From contig NZ_JASCQP010000018.1 of NCBI RefSeq assembly GCF_030010555.1, positions 1 to 64,000 of the forward strand: a DNA stretch of 64,000 nt, given 5' to 3'. The notes under the pieces were generated by a model. It made no database searches, was not told the origin of the DNA, and saw only the letters and a program-made list of their open reading frames with translations. Position numbers and translations under genes: made by a program. Below are positions 52,642 through 61,594 of the stretch, one piece after another; the stretch's first letter is position 1; the number at the start of each line of letters is the position of its first letter. Source of the stretch: Halomonas rhizosphaerae. GTDB lineage: Bacteria; Pseudomonadota; Gammaproteobacteria; Pseudomonadales; Halomonadaceae.

Positions 52642-52644
52642 TAA

Positions 52645-53130
52645 CTACCTCGTGGCCTTGGCCTTATTGGCGCGGCGGATGGCGCGGACGATGGCCTTGT
52701 CGAACTGCTTGACGAACTCAGCGGTGGCCGGGGCGATGCTCTCCTCCATCGCCGGGCGCATGAAGGGCTGGGCGGCCATGTGCTCGGTGCCGAACTCCAG
52801 GAAGCGCCAGTAGTAGGTGTCGCCCCCAGGGTTGCTGGAGTTCTTGCGCTTGGAGGTGGAACCGCCGCGCACGCCGACGCTGAACTTCAGCTCCCCAGTG
52901 GTGCGCAGGTGCCGGGTGTCGGCACGGACCACCACGTTCTCGGCGATACTGTTGGCGGTGGCCGGGTCATCGATGCGGCTCGCGCCGGCCTTGGCCGCAT
53001 CGCGCACCACATTGGCCGCCTTGCGCAACGCGAAGCGGGTGGTCTTCTGGCGCGGGGTATTCTCCAGCGCCTTGAGCTTGCCGAGCACCTCACCAAGGCC
53101 CTGGATCTCGCCGCCCATGGTGTCCGCCAT
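52645..53130 (-). CDS. HK97 gp10-family tail/neck protein
   Basis: 161 aa. HK97-gp10 pattern: KTTRFALRKAANVVRDAAKA, GDTYYWRFLEFGTEHMAAQP, FMRPAMEESIAPATAEF. Members act at the head-tail interface. Start 53130 has GAGG at 7-nt spacing; ATG 53136 is too close to the site. Confidence 0.87.
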   Translation of the reverse strand: MADTMGGEIQGLGEVLGKLKALENTPRQKTTRFALRKAANVVRDAAKAGASRIDDPATANSIAENVVVRADTRHLRTTGELKFSVGVRGGSTSKRKNSSNPGGDTYYWRFLEFGTEHMAAQPFMRPAMEESIAPATAEFVKQFDKAIVRAIRRANKAKATR

Positions 53131-53132
53131 GA

Positions 53133-53273
53133 TCATACCTCGGTGACGGTCAGGTTCGTCGGCTGCGCCAGCACCACGCTCGGCGCCGGGGTGCCGCCCT
53201 TGCGCGGTAGCTGCGAGGGCCGGCGGGTCGGCCGCTGGGCGGCCCTTCGGGTGGCGCGCTTGGTCATGGCCAT
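53133..53273 (-). CDS. 46-aa basic peptide
   Basis: Reads MAMTKRATRRAAQRPTRRPS, a strongly Arg/Lys/Pro-rich N-terminus, then VVLAQPTNLTVTEV and TGA. GGAG precedes the ATG by 8 nt. The stop overlaps the upstream end of the gp10 gene region by a few bases, as in a packed operon. Small phage peptide, function unknown. Confidence 0.6.
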   Translation of the reverse strand: MAMTKRATRRAAQRPTRRPSQLPRKGGTPAPSVVLAQPTNLTVTEV

Positions 53274-53275
53274 GG

Positions 53276-53560
53276 TCAGGTCTCCGTGAAGACACCGAAG
53301 GCATCGCCGCTATAGGCCGGGCGGGTGACGCGATAGGTGCCCGGGGCGGCCAGCACGGTGGAGAGCTCGGTGGCACTCAGCCGGGCGATGGTGTTGTCTG
53401 CGCCGGGGGTGTCCTGGGCGACCAGGAACTGCACGCCGGCCGGCAGGCGCCCGGCGGTGGCGGCGAACAGGCCCACGGTGACGGATTCCCCCGCGGCGAC
53501 GACGATGTCGGTGGAGGTGGCGCCGGTGTTGCCCGGGGCCAGAACTTCGGCTTGTGCCAT
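53276..53560 (-). CDS. Hypothetical phage structural protein
   Basis: 94 aa, beta-rich and Thr/Ala/Gly-rich (MAQAEVLAPGNTGATSTDIV, ESVTVGLFAATAGRLPAG), like a decoration or Ig-like protein. 2-nt gap from the 46-aa peptide. Family not recognised. Confidence 0.7.
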   Translation of the reverse strand: MAQAEVLAPGNTGATSTDIVVAAGESVTVGLFAATAGRLPAGVQFLVAQDTPGADNTIARLSATELSTVLAAPGTYRVTRPAYSGDAFGVFTET

Positions 53561-53578
53561 GGGGTGCTCCTGTCAATG

Positions 53579-53917
53579 TCAGCTGCCGTCTGTCAGGCCT
53601 TCGGAGACGGGCAGGGTCAGGTAGTGGCGGCCGCTTTCGGGATCGGCCAGCACGCCCTCGATGTTGTAGACCCGGCCGCGGTGTTGGACGCGCATGGTGG
53701 CGTCGATGCCCTCGCGGTAGCGGATCTTGATGCGGGCGCTGATCTCGCTCTGGCCCGCCTGGGCGGCGATGAACTCGTGGGCGCTGAGCGGCTCGACGCT
53801 GGCCCACACGGTGGCCACGTCCTGCCAGCCGGTGATCATCTCGCCGGTGGCCTGGTCCTGGGTCTGGCCGCCGGGCTTTTGAATGGTGACCCTGTGGCGA
53901 AGTTGGCCGGCGCGCAT
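53579..53917 (-). CDS. Phage head closure protein
   Basis: 112 aa. Pattern of the SPP1 gp16/head-closure family: MRAGQLRHRVTIQKPGG, WASVEPLSAHEFIAAQAGQS, HRGRVYNIEGVLADPESGRH. Binds the portal-connector assembly and seals packaged DNA. Confidence 0.88.
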   Translation of the reverse strand: MRAGQLRHRVTIQKPGGQTQDQATGEMITGWQDVATVWASVEPLSAHEFIAAQAGQSEISARIKIRYREGIDATMRVQHRGRVYNIEGVLADPESGRHYLTLPVSEGLTDGS

Positions 53918-53918
53918 G

Positions 53919-54110
53919 TCAGCTCTCCATCGGGGTGCCGTCGAGGTAGGTGCGAGGGTTCGGGCCCTCGTCCTCCTGCGTCTCGGCCTGCTGGGCGATG
54001 ACGAGATCCACCACCTGACGGTTGCTCTCGGCGAGCTCGCGCATCGCGGCGGTCTGGTCGTGCAGGGCCGCGGTCAGGGCATCGAGGTGCTCGAGCAGGG
54101 CCGGGTCCAT
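53919..54110 (-). CDS. 63-aa helical phage protein
   Basis: Starts MDPALLEHLDALTAALHDQT; coiled-coil heptads (LTAALHDQTAAMRELAESNR). Start 54110 has a GGAG site and overlaps the upstream stop (TGATG); a frame extending to 54203 is rejected as part of the neighbour. Unknown function. Confidence 0.65.
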   Translation of the reverse strand: MDPALLEHLDALTAALHDQTAAMRELAESNRQVVDLVIAQQAETQEDEGPNPRTYLDGTPMES

Positions 54111-54496
54111 CACTCCACCCGCCCGTACTGCTTCAGGCGCTCGTACTCGCCCTGGGTCATGGGCATGGTCTGGCCCTTCTCCTTGCAGATGCCGCCGCGG
54201 CAATGCCGGGTGCGCAGCTTGGCCTCGACCATCCGCGCGGTGGTTGCCGGGGTGGCCTTGTCCCTTGGCCGGACCGGTTTTCCGTCTTCTTCCGGCGAGT
54301 CATCCTCCGGATTGTCACCACCCTCTTCTTCGGAATCCTGCGGCGTCGGGTTTTCCTCGGAGGTCTCGGCAGCCTCGGGCGATTGCTCGGCGGCGGCCTT
54401 CACCTCTTCCGTCGGTGCCTCGGGAGCTTCCGCCTCGGCGCCAGCCGCGGCCTCGACCTTGGGGTCGTCCTTAGTGGGTTGGGCTTTACGGGCCAT
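54110..54496 (-). CDS. Acidic low-complexity phage protein
   Basis: 128 aa. Residues 10-75 are almost all Glu/Ala/Pro/Asp (EAEAPEAPTEEVKAAAEQSP). The last ~50 are basic with two Cys (RTRHCRGGICKEKG) and end MTQGEYERLKQYGRVE. Gene between connector genes; no family recognised. The charged tail suggests a scaffold or chaperone role, speculative. Confidence 0.6.
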   Translation of the reverse strand: MARKAQPTKDDPKVEAAAGAEAEAPEAPTEEVKAAAEQSPEAAETSEENPTPQDSEEEGGDNPEDDSPEEDGKPVRPRDKATPATTARMVEAKLRTRHCRGGICKEKGQTMPMTQGEYERLKQYGRVE

Positions 54497-54506
54497 GGCG
54501 GCCTCC

Positions 54507-54854
54507 TTAGTAGATCTGGTAGTGACGGTAGGGGCTGATCAAGGCCTCCACCGCCATCGGCAATTCGGCGGGGCTGCTGCCGATGACCACGGCCTCGCGG
54601 TTCTCGAACCAGTGGCCGATCAGCAGCAGCATCGCGGTGGTCAGGTCGTCGTCCAGCACCAGGGCACTGTCGTCGGTGGGCTCGCCGGTCTCGCTGTCGG
54701 TGGGGATCTCCCCATCGGTGGCGTAGAGCGTGCGGCCGGTGCGGTTCTCCACCAGGCGCTGGGCGGCGGTGGCGTAGGTCTCGAGCAGCACGTCCTCGTC
54801 GGTCTCGTCCAGCTCCAGGCGAACGTGCGGCTTGATGATGGACAGGTCGAGCAT
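54507..54854 (-). CDS. Head-tail connector protein (gp6/phiE125 gp8-like)
   Basis: 115 aa. MLDLSIIKPHVRLELDETDE, TYATAAQRLVENRTGRTL, LTTAMLLLIGHWFENREAVV and the C-terminal PMAVEALISPYRHY match the gp6-type connector family, which forms a ring below the portal. Confidence 0.88.
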   Translation of the reverse strand: MLDLSIIKPHVRLELDETDEDVLLETYATAAQRLVENRTGRTLYATDGEIPTDSETGEPTDDSALVLDDDLTTAMLLLIGHWFENREAVVIGSSPAELPMAVEALISPYRHYQIY

Positions 54855-54871
54855 GGTGCTGCCTCAGTGAG

Positions 54872-54911
54872 GCCGGCGCTGTCTCCGGGGTTGGCCGAAG
54901 GCAGCGCCGGC
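54872..54911 (-). other. Hairpin between the connector and major capsid genes
   Basis: 10-bp perfect stem GCCGGCGCTG/CAGCGCCGGC with a 20-nt loop, no T-run. Placed 31 nt past the capsid stop. It could partially attenuate transcription and so raise capsid over connector expression; this is inference. Confidence 0.5.
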
Positions 54912-54942
54912 GGTGGTGCTACGCGGCGTTCACCCGATCAGA

Positions 54943-56169
54943 TCAGGTGGCGGCACCCTGCAGGGCCTTGATGGCCGCGGCGTCCTGCAGCACGCAGTCG
55001 AAGCGGTGGAAGGCCAGGAAGCCGGTCTGGTCGAACTCGGCGTAACGCTCGACCAGGCGCTTCAGCACCATGTAGCGCACGCGGCGGATGATGAACTGGT
55101 CGAAGTCGCCGGCGTACATGAACTTGGCGTCCACGCCGATGTTGGCGATGCCCTGGTCCACGAAATACTGCTGACCCAGCACACTGGAGGGCGCGGCACC
55201 AGCGACGGCCGGCAGCCACAGCGGGCGACCCTGAAGGTCTTCCATCTCGGTGAGCAGCTTCAGGGTGTTGTCGTTGAAGCCGAGCCGGAACTGGGCGGCG
55301 CGGCGGTAGGCCGGGTCGACCGAATGCACCAGGGCGTTGATCTCCTGCCAGGTGAACTCGCTGGAGCTGGCCGCGGTGGTGACGGCGGTCACCGCAGTCT
55401 GCAGGCCAGTGGGCTGCTCCGGAGTGCCAGTGCCGGTGCCCTGCACCAGGTACTTGGCCTCGCCGCGGCCCAGGCGCTGGCCGATGCGGCTGGCCAGGAA
55501 ACCCTGGATGTCGATGCCGCTGTCGTTGAGCAGCTCGTTGGAGACGCGGATCACCTTGGAGCTGAGCTTCTTGGCGCCCAGACTCTCCATGCCGAAGCCG
55601 ACATCGCCTTCGGTGGCCTCGCCGTTCTCGCCGAGCAGCTCGCCTTCCTCGGCGGTGCCGTCGCTGGTCGGCCATTCGATAGAGTGGCCGCTGTCGGTGG
55701 TGAGGATCTGCGCGACGCTGGCCAGCCCGCCGTAGTCCTTCATGGCCTCGTGGATGCGGTTGAGCATCTCGGTGGGCACGGTGTAGCCGCCCTTCTCGTC
55801 GGTGCCGACGGCCTGGGCGCGCATCTCGCGAAGCACCTGGCGCTGCTCGGCACTCATGTCTTGCATGCCCTGGCGCAGGAAGGCGTCGAAGGCCTGGGCG
55901 CGCTGCTCGTCGACCGGGGGCGCGCCGCGCTCCTCGCCCTCGAGGTTCTGGCGGGTCTCTTCCTCGTGCTCCTGGACGAAGCGCTCATCGGCCTCGCGCA
56001 GCTGCTCCTCGCGCTCGATCTTGGCGTTCAGCGCGTCCAGGTCGTGCTTCATGGTCTTCCACTGGCCGCGCTGTTCGTCGGACCATTCGGTGTCGCCGAT
56101 GGATTCATGCAGCGCCCGCATGTCCTTGGCGACGGCGTTGTACTTCTGCTTCAGCTCGTGAAGTTTCAT
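54943..56169 (-). CDS. HK97-fold major capsid protein
   Basis: 408 aa. The first ~100 residues are the coiled-coil scaffolding delta domain (MKLHELKQKYNAVAKDMRAL), which the prohead protease removes. The capsid fold follows (GGYTVPTEMLNRIHEAMKDY, VIRVSNELLNDSGIDIQGFL, GTGTGTPEQPTGL, FDQFIIRRVRYMVLKRLVER). Order protease-capsid is normal for HK97 phages. Confidence 0.95.
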   Translation of the reverse strand: MKLHELKQKYNAVAKDMRALHESIGDTEWSDEQRGQWKTMKHDLDALNAKIEREEQLREADERFVQEHEEETRQNLEGEERGAPPVDEQRAQAFDAFLRQGMQDMSAEQRQVLREMRAQAVGTDEKGGYTVPTEMLNRIHEAMKDYGGLASVAQILTTDSGHSIEWPTSDGTAEEGELLGENGEATEGDVGFGMESLGAKKLSSKVIRVSNELLNDSGIDIQGFLASRIGQRLGRGEAKYLVQGTGTGTPEQPTGLQTAVTAVTTAASSSEFTWQEINALVHSVDPAYRRAAQFRLGFNDNTLKLLTEMEDLQGRPLWLPAVAGAAPSSVLGQQYFVDQGIANIGVDAKFMYAGDFDQFIIRRVRYMVLKRLVERYAEFDQTGFLAFHRFDCVLQDAAAIKALQGAAT

Positions 56170-56206
56170 GCTGGTGCCCTCCGGGGCGAGGTGGTGCGGT
56201 GGTCGA

Positions 56207-56809
56207 TCAGGCTTGGATCAGCTCAAGGAAGCGCTCGCGGGCGCGGCGCTGGTTGATCGCCTTCTGCGCGAGACCCTTGATCTCGGCGCATCGGGCTTCG
56301 AGGGAGCGCGCGGCGGCGCCCGCATCCGGGTAGGCCGGGTAGGTCACCGGCGAGACATCGAGCAGGCGGCTGAAGCGCGTGATGGTGCGCACAATCAGGC
56401 CGTCCTCCTCTTCGCGCCACTCGTCACCATCGGGGGCGACGCGGAAGGCGAAGCTGGAGCCGGTGATGTCGCCGCGGGTCAGCGGCGCCAGCACCTGGTC
56501 GCGGACGGTCTGGGTGTCCGGCGGGTCGATGTCGTAGCGCAGCCCCTCGGCATCGATGGAGAGCTCGAGGGTGCCGCTGGTGGTGCGCCCCAGCACGAAG
56601 TTGGGGTCGTGGTTGAACAGGGCGCGCACGTCGTCGCCGAGCACGTCGTCGAAGGCGCCGGGGGCGATTTCCTCCTTGAACATGCCCATGATCATCTCGC
56701 TGCGTTTTCCGAAGACGGCGCCGTGCCCGACGATCCGCACCGGCCGGCCCTCGTCGTCCAGTTCGGCGCGGACCTCGCAGGCCAGCGCGCGCTTTTCGGT
56801 CTCGCTCAT
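56207..56809 (-). CDS. HK97-family prohead protease
   Basis: 200 aa. Characteristic GHGAVFGKRSEMIM, APGAFDDVLGDDVRALFNHD (catalytic His) and DITGSSFAFRV (catalytic Ser) with TYPAYPDAGAAARS near the end. Cleaves the capsid delta domain during maturation. Confidence 0.94.
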   Translation of the reverse strand: MSETEKRALACEVRAELDDEGRPVRIVGHGAVFGKRSEMIMGMFKEEIAPGAFDDVLGDDVRALFNHDPNFVLGRTTSGTLELSIDAEGLRYDIDPPDTQTVRDQVLAPLTRGDITGSSFAFRVAPDGDEWREEEDGLIVRTITRFSRLLDVSPVTYPAYPDAGAAARSLEARCAEIKGLAQKAINQRRARERFLELIQA

Positions 56810-56813
56810 GAGG

Positions 56814-58034
56814 TCACTCCTGGTTGTCGGGCTGGCCGAGCTGGCTGGCCGGCTGGGCGTTGACGCTGATCAGCATCTCGTCGAGGCCGTCGCGGGGGTT
56901 CAAGTCCTCGAGCAGGCGGGCCTCGTTGCGGTCCATCCAGCCGTCGGTGATGGCGGCGTGGTAGAACTCGGCGCGCTCCTTGGCGGTGCCGCGCAGCAGG
57001 CCGGCGAGGTTGAACTTGCAGTAGTAGCCGGCGGCGCGCTCGGCACGGGTGAACACGCGCCTGTTGATCTCCTGCTCCCAGTTGACGACCCACGGCATGA
57101 TGGTGTGGCGGACGAACTGGATGGCCTGCTCGCTGATGTTGGAGAAGGTCGCCTTCTCCAGGTCGTTGATCATGTGAGCCGGAACGTTGTAGATGCCGGC
57201 GATCTCGGAGCGGGTGAACTTGCGCGTCTCGAGGAACTGGGCCTCTTCCGGCGGGATGGTCAGCGACTTGTAGTCGAGGTCCGCCGGCAGCATCAGCGTC
57301 TTGTTCTCGCTGGTCTTGAGGCGCGCCACGGCGGCCTGCCAGGCAGTCTTGAGCCGTTCCCAGCTGTCCTTCTGCAGGGTGTTCTTTACGGTGACCAGCC
57401 CCGTGGCCCGGCCGCCGCCCATGAAGAAGTCCTTGCCGTAGCGCTGGGCGGCGAGCCCCAGGCCGATGGTCTCGGCGTGCTGGCGGATCAGGCTCTTGCC
57501 GGTGCGGCCGTCACTGCCCAGGGCGCGGACGTGGATCATGTCCTCCATCTGCACGGCGCGGCTGCCCTCGTCCTCGTCGATGACGGCGTAGAGCCAGCGG
57601 TTGCCATTCCGGACGAGCGAGGTCTCCCAGGGGCGGCGGGTCACCAGCTCGCGCAGTTCCCCGCGGGGCGAGCGGATCGCCTGGGTGTAGCCGTTGCCCC
57701 AGCCCACCACGTGGGCCTGCTTGGTCTCGCGCCACTTGTAGCTGGTCTGCCAGCTGTTGGGCTCGTCGTGCAGCAGCCAGTAGGCCGGGTGGTCCTTGGC
57801 CGCCTCGATGCGGTCGCCCTGCTTGCGCATGACGTGCAGCGGCAGTTGGGCGATGGAGGACGAGAGCACATAGGTGCAGGCGTAGACGGCGGAGAGCGTC
57901 ATGGCCGACTGGTTGTCGACCGTGATGCCGATGTCGCCATCGAAGTATTCGGCCAGGTTCTGCCCGGTCAGCGGGGTGTCCGGGTCTTCGATGTTGCGCT
58001 CCTCGGGCGGCGAGAACAGGGAATCGAGGATCAT
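56814..58034 (-). CDS. HK97-family portal protein
   Basis: 406 aa. Conserved portal blocks: MTLSAVYACTYVLSSSIAQL, YWLLHDEPNSWQTSYKWRET, SEIAGIYNVPAHMINDLEKA, AIQFVRHTIMPWVVNWEQEI. Forms the dodecameric DNA-entry ring. Confidence 0.95.
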   Translation of the reverse strand: MILDSLFSPPEERNIEDPDTPLTGQNLAEYFDGDIGITVDNQSAMTLSAVYACTYVLSSSIAQLPLHVMRKQGDRIEAAKDHPAYWLLHDEPNSWQTSYKWRETKQAHVVGWGNGYTQAIRSPRGELRELVTRRPWETSLVRNGNRWLYAVIDEDEGSRAVQMEDMIHVRALGSDGRTGKSLIRQHAETIGLGLAAQRYGKDFFMGGGRATGLVTVKNTLQKDSWERLKTAWQAAVARLKTSENKTLMLPADLDYKSLTIPPEEAQFLETRKFTRSEIAGIYNVPAHMINDLEKATFSNISEQAIQFVRHTIMPWVVNWEQEINRRVFTRAERAAGYYCKFNLAGLLRGTAKERAEFYHAAITDGWMDRNEARLLEDLNPRDGLDEMLISVNAQPASQLGQPDNQE

Positions 58035-58043
58035 GTTCTCTCC

Positions 58044-58253
58044 TTACCGTTTCCGGGGCGGCTGGACGGGGGTCTTCTTCTGCGGCTCGGGCGGCGATGC
58101 GCGCTTTGCCGCCCGGGCGCCAGCCAGCGCCAGCACCAGCAGCAGGCCGCCGGAGCTGATCAGGGCGTCCGCCAGGCCGAAGCGCAGGTAGAGGCCATAG
58201 GTCAGCGCCCCGAAGCCGGCGATGCCCAGGGTGTCGAACAGGAAGTGGCGCAT
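58044..58253 (-). CDS. Small membrane protein between terminase and portal
   Basis: 69 aa with two hydrophobic helices (about 7-25 and 30-47: FGLADALISSGGLLLVLALA) and a basic Pro-rich tail (QKKTPVQPPRKR). Start 58253 has weak support. A similar small gene often sits here in HK97-like phages; function unknown. Confidence 0.7.
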   Translation of the reverse strand: MRHFLFDTLGIAGFGALTYGLYLRFGLADALISSGGLLLVLALAGARAAKRASPPEPQKKTPVQPPRKR

Positions 58254-58255
58254 GG

Positions 58256-59974
58256 TTACATCACCAGGATGTCGTCGTCGGAAAGGGTATCGAGCACGCT
58301 GCCACCCTCCTGGGCGGCAGCCATGGCGCGGCCGATGGCCATGATCAGGGCCACCGCGCCGTCGATCTTGTTGTGGGCGCCCTGCTTGATGGGCCGCATC
58401 ACGTCGTCGTTGCCCGGAAGGTAGCGGGCCACCACGTTGCCGACGCACCAGGTCATGATCGGGTTGCCGTCGTGATGCATCCGGCCGGAGATGATGGCTG
58501 CCTCCATCTCCTTCATCGGGTCGGACATGTTCGTGTAGTTCTGCACCGTCGTGACGGGACACAAACCTTCATCGTCCAGCTGGTGCGAGAGGTTGGCGGC
58601 GCCGTGCGGGTCGATGGGCGACTCGCGGGCCGGCGTTTCCAGGTTCGCCTCCTTGGCGCACTCCAGGATCTCGCGGTAATCGACCTCGCTGCCGTCGGTG
58701 GCATCGAGGTGCTTGGACTCGATCCAGCCCTGGAAGCGCTCGGCCAGGCGGCGATCATCGTTGCCGAAGGCGGTATCCTCCGGCACCCAGAAGCGCGGGC
58801 CGACGCAGTAGTAGTGCACGCGGCCATCGATCACCCGGGTGAAGAGCCGGGCCATGCTGTTCATGTCGATCTTGCGCGCCAGGTCGAAGGCCAGGATGCA
58901 GTCCTCGCCGCGGAACTCGTCGATGGTGAGCGACGTGTCCTCGCAGGCCTTCCAGTCCTCCATGTTGAAGAACCCCTCTTTCGAGGAGACCCACACATTG
59001 AGGTGCTTGGTCTTGAACTTGTTGGCCAACCGGGCCCGGCTGACCGCCTTGTCGCGCTGGCTGCGCAGGTAGTCGAGCGAGACCGAGACGCCGGCATTGG
59101 GGTTGGCCTTGAGGATCGCCTCGTCGGTGGTCCAGTCGTCGCCCTGATCGATCGTGTAGATGATCGCGAAGAGCTCGTCGTCGCGACTGGTGCCCTCGAG
59201 CATCTCCACCGCGCGCTCGCGCATCTCGTAGCAGGGCCCGGCGATGTCGAAGCCGGCGGTGGTGATCACCCACACCAGCGGCTGGGAGCGCGCCCCCATG
59301 CCGGTGATCATGGTGTCGTAGAGCCGCGAGTCGGGGTGCTCGTGGTACTCGTCGATGACCGCGAACGAGGGGCTGGAGCCGTCACCGGGGTCGCCGATCA
59401 CCGGCTCGAAGACGCTGCCGTCGGTGCGTTCGAGCTTCTTGGCCCAGGGCACGATGCCGAAGCGCTTGCGCAGGTTGGGCAGGCGGCGCGCCATCTTCAG
59501 CGCCGGCCGGAACACCTCCCAGGCCTGCTTCTCGCTGGTCGCCCCGCAGTAGACCTCGGCGCCGTATTCCTTGTCGGCGCAGAAGGCGTAGAGCCCGGCC
59601 CCGGCCACCTTGATCGACTTGCCGTTCTTGCGCGGTACCTCCTCGTAGACCTCACGGAAGCGCCGGGTCTTGTCCTTCTTGCGGATCCAGCCGAACACCA
59701 CGGCATAGCTGAACAGCTGCCAGGGCTCGAGGATGATGCGCTGATTGCCGCGGGCCCACTCGCCCTTGGTGTGGGGCAGCAGCTGGACGAACTTGCAGGC
59801 GCGCTCGGCCAGGTCGCGGTCGAAGCGGTACGGGAACGACTTCGCCTTCGAGGCCTTGCAGTCGTTCAGGTGGCGAGCACAGGCCGCCTTCACGTAGCTG
59901 CAGGCGACGATCCGGCCGGCTACCACGTCGCGCGCGTACTTCTGCGCCGCGTTGACGTTCGGGTAAGCGGCCAT
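58256..59974 (-). CDS. Terminase large subunit
   Basis: 572 aa, packaging motor. ATPase: Walker A-like VPRKNGKS (113-120) and Walker B FAVIDE (about 204-209). C-terminal nuclease domain with acidic residues ([19 protein letters not shown]). Also HK97-like signatures [15 protein letters not shown] and [18 protein letters not shown]. Starts 3 nt after the small subunit. Confidence 0.95.
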   Translation of the reverse strand: MAAYPNVNAAQKYARDVVAGRIVACSYVKAACARHLNDCKASKAKSFPYRFDRDLAERACKFVQLLPHTKGEWARGNQRIILEPWQLFSYAVVFGWIRKKDKTRRFREVYEEVPRKNGKSIKVAGAGLYAFCADKEYGAEVYCGATSEKQAWEVFRPALKMARRLPNLRKRFGIVPWAKKLERTDGSVFEPVIGDPGDGSSPSFAVIDEYHEHPDSRLYDTMITGMGARSQPLVWVITTAGFDIAGPCYEMRERAVEMLEGTSRDDELFAIIYTIDQGDDWTTDEAILKANPNAGVSVSLDYLRSQRDKAVSRARLANKFKTKHLNVWVSSKEGFFNMEDWKACEDTSLTIDEFRGEDCILAFDLARKIDMNSMARLFTRVIDGRVHYYCVGPRFWVPEDTAFGNDDRRLAERFQGWIESKHLDATDGSEVDYREILECAKEANLETPARESPIDPHGAANLSHQLDDEGLCPVTTVQNYTNMSDPMKEMEAAIISGRMHHDGNPIMTWCVGNVVARYLPGNDDVMRPIKQGAHNKIDGAVALIMAIGRAMAAAQEGGSVLDTLSDDDILVM

Positions 59975-59977
59975 GGA

Positions 59978-60424
59978 TCAGAACTCGTCGAATTCGTTGC
60001 CCTCGCTGTTCTCGCCGCCGTCACTTCCACCGCCGAGCATGCGCAGCCGGGTCAGCGGGTCGAGCCCCAGCAGCGAGCCGGTGCGAGTGAGCTGGGCGAT
60101 GCAATCGTTGCGCACCCCCACGAAGGGGCTCTTCTTGATGCTCCCGTCGGCAGTGGGCACGACCATCCCCTGGGCGCCGATCTCCTGCTCGGCCTGCAGC
60201 ATGTAGGCGAAGCTATTGCAGTAGGCGATCAGCAACGGGGCGTCCTCGAGCTCGAAGGTGCCGCGCTCGATCAGGATCTTCGACTGGGTCTTCCAGATGC
60301 GGATGGCAACCTCGTCCACCAGGTCATCCGGTGGCGCGATGCGCGTGAGCGAGCTCTTGTGCTGATCCGAGCCCTTGCGTTTACGGCCCGCGCCGGAGGC
60401 CCGAACCGGTGCGGCGTTGGTCAT
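59978..60424 (-). CDS. Terminase small subunit (P27 family)
   Basis: 148 aa. P27-type features: a basic N-terminus, APPDDLVDEVAIRIWKTQSK and RGTFELEDAPLLIAYCNSFA. Recognises packaging sites and regulates the large subunit. Confidence 0.9.
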   Translation of the reverse strand: MTNAAPVRASGAGRKRKGSDQHKSSLTRIAPPDDLVDEVAIRIWKTQSKILIERGTFELEDAPLLIAYCNSFAYMLQAEQEIGAQGMVVPTADGSIKKSPFVGVRNDCIAQLTRTGSLLGLDPLTRLRMLGGGSDGGENSEGNEFDEF

Positions 60425-60529
60425 CGGGCCCCTCCAGAAAACTTCCGTTATTTCTCATGCATAAAAAACTGACTGGGACGGCGGTGTCCGCGGGCGAGGG
60501 CTGTAGAGATTCGACCACCCCCCTCCCCC

Positions 60530-60892
60530 TCAGGTGGCCCGCTCCCGGGCCCGCCTTGCTTCGTCCAGCGTCTTCGCCGTGTGGCACGGCTCGCATATGG
60601 CTTCGAGGTTGCTGGCCACTGTGGGGCCGCCCTCGGCCTCTGGCACGATGTGGTCAACGGCGGTGGCCGGTTTCGCTCGTGCCTTGCGCTGGCAGGGCTG
60701 ACACAGGTAGCGATCACGCTGCAGCACCTGGGCACGCAGCCGGCGCCATGGCCGGCCGCCACGCCCGCGCCCTGCCCTGCCTCGTGTCCAGGCCTTGGCC
60801 AGGTCGGCGTGATCCTCGCAGTAGCCGTGCTTCTCGCGTGTCAGGTTGCGGCACAGCTTGGCTCGGCATGGGCTGGAGGGCCTTGCAGGCAT
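60530..60892 (-). CDS. HNH endonuclease of the packaging module
   Basis: 120 aa. HNH core: RDRYLCQPCQRKARAKPATA, VDHIVPEAEGGPTVASNLEA, ICEPCHTAKT with two CxxC zinc knuckles. In HK97-like phages a HNH protein beside terminase is needed for cos cleavage and packaging. Confidence 0.93.
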   Translation of the reverse strand: MPARPSSPCRAKLCRNLTREKHGYCEDHADLAKAWTRGRAGRGRGGRPWRRLRAQVLQRDRYLCQPCQRKARAKPATAVDHIVPEAEGGPTVASNLEAICEPCHTAKTLDEARRARERAT

Positions 60893-60894
60893 GA

Positions 60895-61167
60895 CTAGCC
60901 TTTCGGTTGTGGCTGGGCGATGGAGCGCACCAGGGCCATGAAGCCGGTTTCGATGTCGGTGCGGGCGATAGCGTGCCAGCGGAACGCCTGAGCCATCACC
61001 ATGCGGTCGCGATCGTTCTGATCGGAAGACTGTCGAGCCAGGCGCTCCTCGACCTCACGGTGAAACGCCAGACACTCGGCCTCGAGTTTCTTGGCCCGGT
61101 TCATCAGGTCGATCTCTTCCTGGGATAGGTCGCGATACCCGCTGATCTTCTGGTGCTGGTTGTCCAT
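60895..61167 (-). CDS. acb2: Acb2/Tad1-like cyclic-nucleotide sponge (anti-CBASS/anti-Thoeris)
   Basis: 90 aa. Strong match to the Acb2/Tad1 hairpin domain (formerly a DUF): HQKISGYRDLSQEEIDLMNR, then a charged helix and the terminal FMALVRSIAQPQ. The hallmark elements are GYRxLxxEEIxLMNxxK and GFMALxRxIAxP. Such proteins form hexamers that bind cyclic di- and trinucleotides (and some bind gcADPR) and block CBASS and Thoeris signalling. Start at 61167 with AAAGGAG 7 nt upstream; the frame to 61239 has none. Located between lysis and HNH genes, a typical early-accessory spot. Confidence 0.85.
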   Translation of the reverse strand: MDNQHQKISGYRDLSQEEIDLMNRAKKLEAECLAFHREVEERLARQSSDQNDRDRMVMAQAFRWHAIARTDIETGFMALVRSIAQPQPKG

Positions 61168-61306
61168 CTTGATCTCCTTTCGCATTGGTTGAGCGCCCCT
61201 CATTGACTCGGGGTGATTGAAGCGACCCGACAGAGACACCCATGCCAGGGACGCTCACCGATGCGTCAGCGCTTTCGGTGGTAGAGCAGGCCGGCCAGGA
61301 AGTGCA

Positions 61307-61594
61307 TCACGTACCAGCGGGCAAGCCATCGGCCGGCGATGTCTCGCACAAGCTGTCGAGCATGGCGGCTTGCTCGTCGGCATAACCCCATAGCGTGTTG
61401 AGGTAGCGCTCCAACTCGCGGTAGCGATCGTCGCCCAGGGCATCCCACAGCTCGCCGCGATCGATCAGCGGGAGGGCGGGCTCGCTGGGCGGGGTGCATT
61501 GCGGGCGAACCTCACGGAACTCGGTGGTGGCGCAGCCGCTAACGGCGAAGGTGACCGCTAGGGCGCTGGCCTTCAGGACGATCATCAGCTTCAC
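61307..61594 (-). CDS. Rz1-like outer-membrane spanin lipoprotein
   Basis: 95 aa. Signal ending in a lipobox, VSGC (KLMIVLKASALAVTFAVSGC), so it is lipidated at Cys20. Its start lies within the Rz-like gene in another frame (56-nt overlap), a nested arrangement typical of Rz/Rz1. The mature part is longer than usual for Rz1, though spanin lengths vary. Confidence 0.8.
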   Translation of the reverse strand: MKLMIVLKASALAVTFAVSGCATTEFREVRPQCTPPSEPALPLIDRGELWDALGDDRYRELERYLNTLWGYADEQAAMLDSLCETSPADGLPAGT

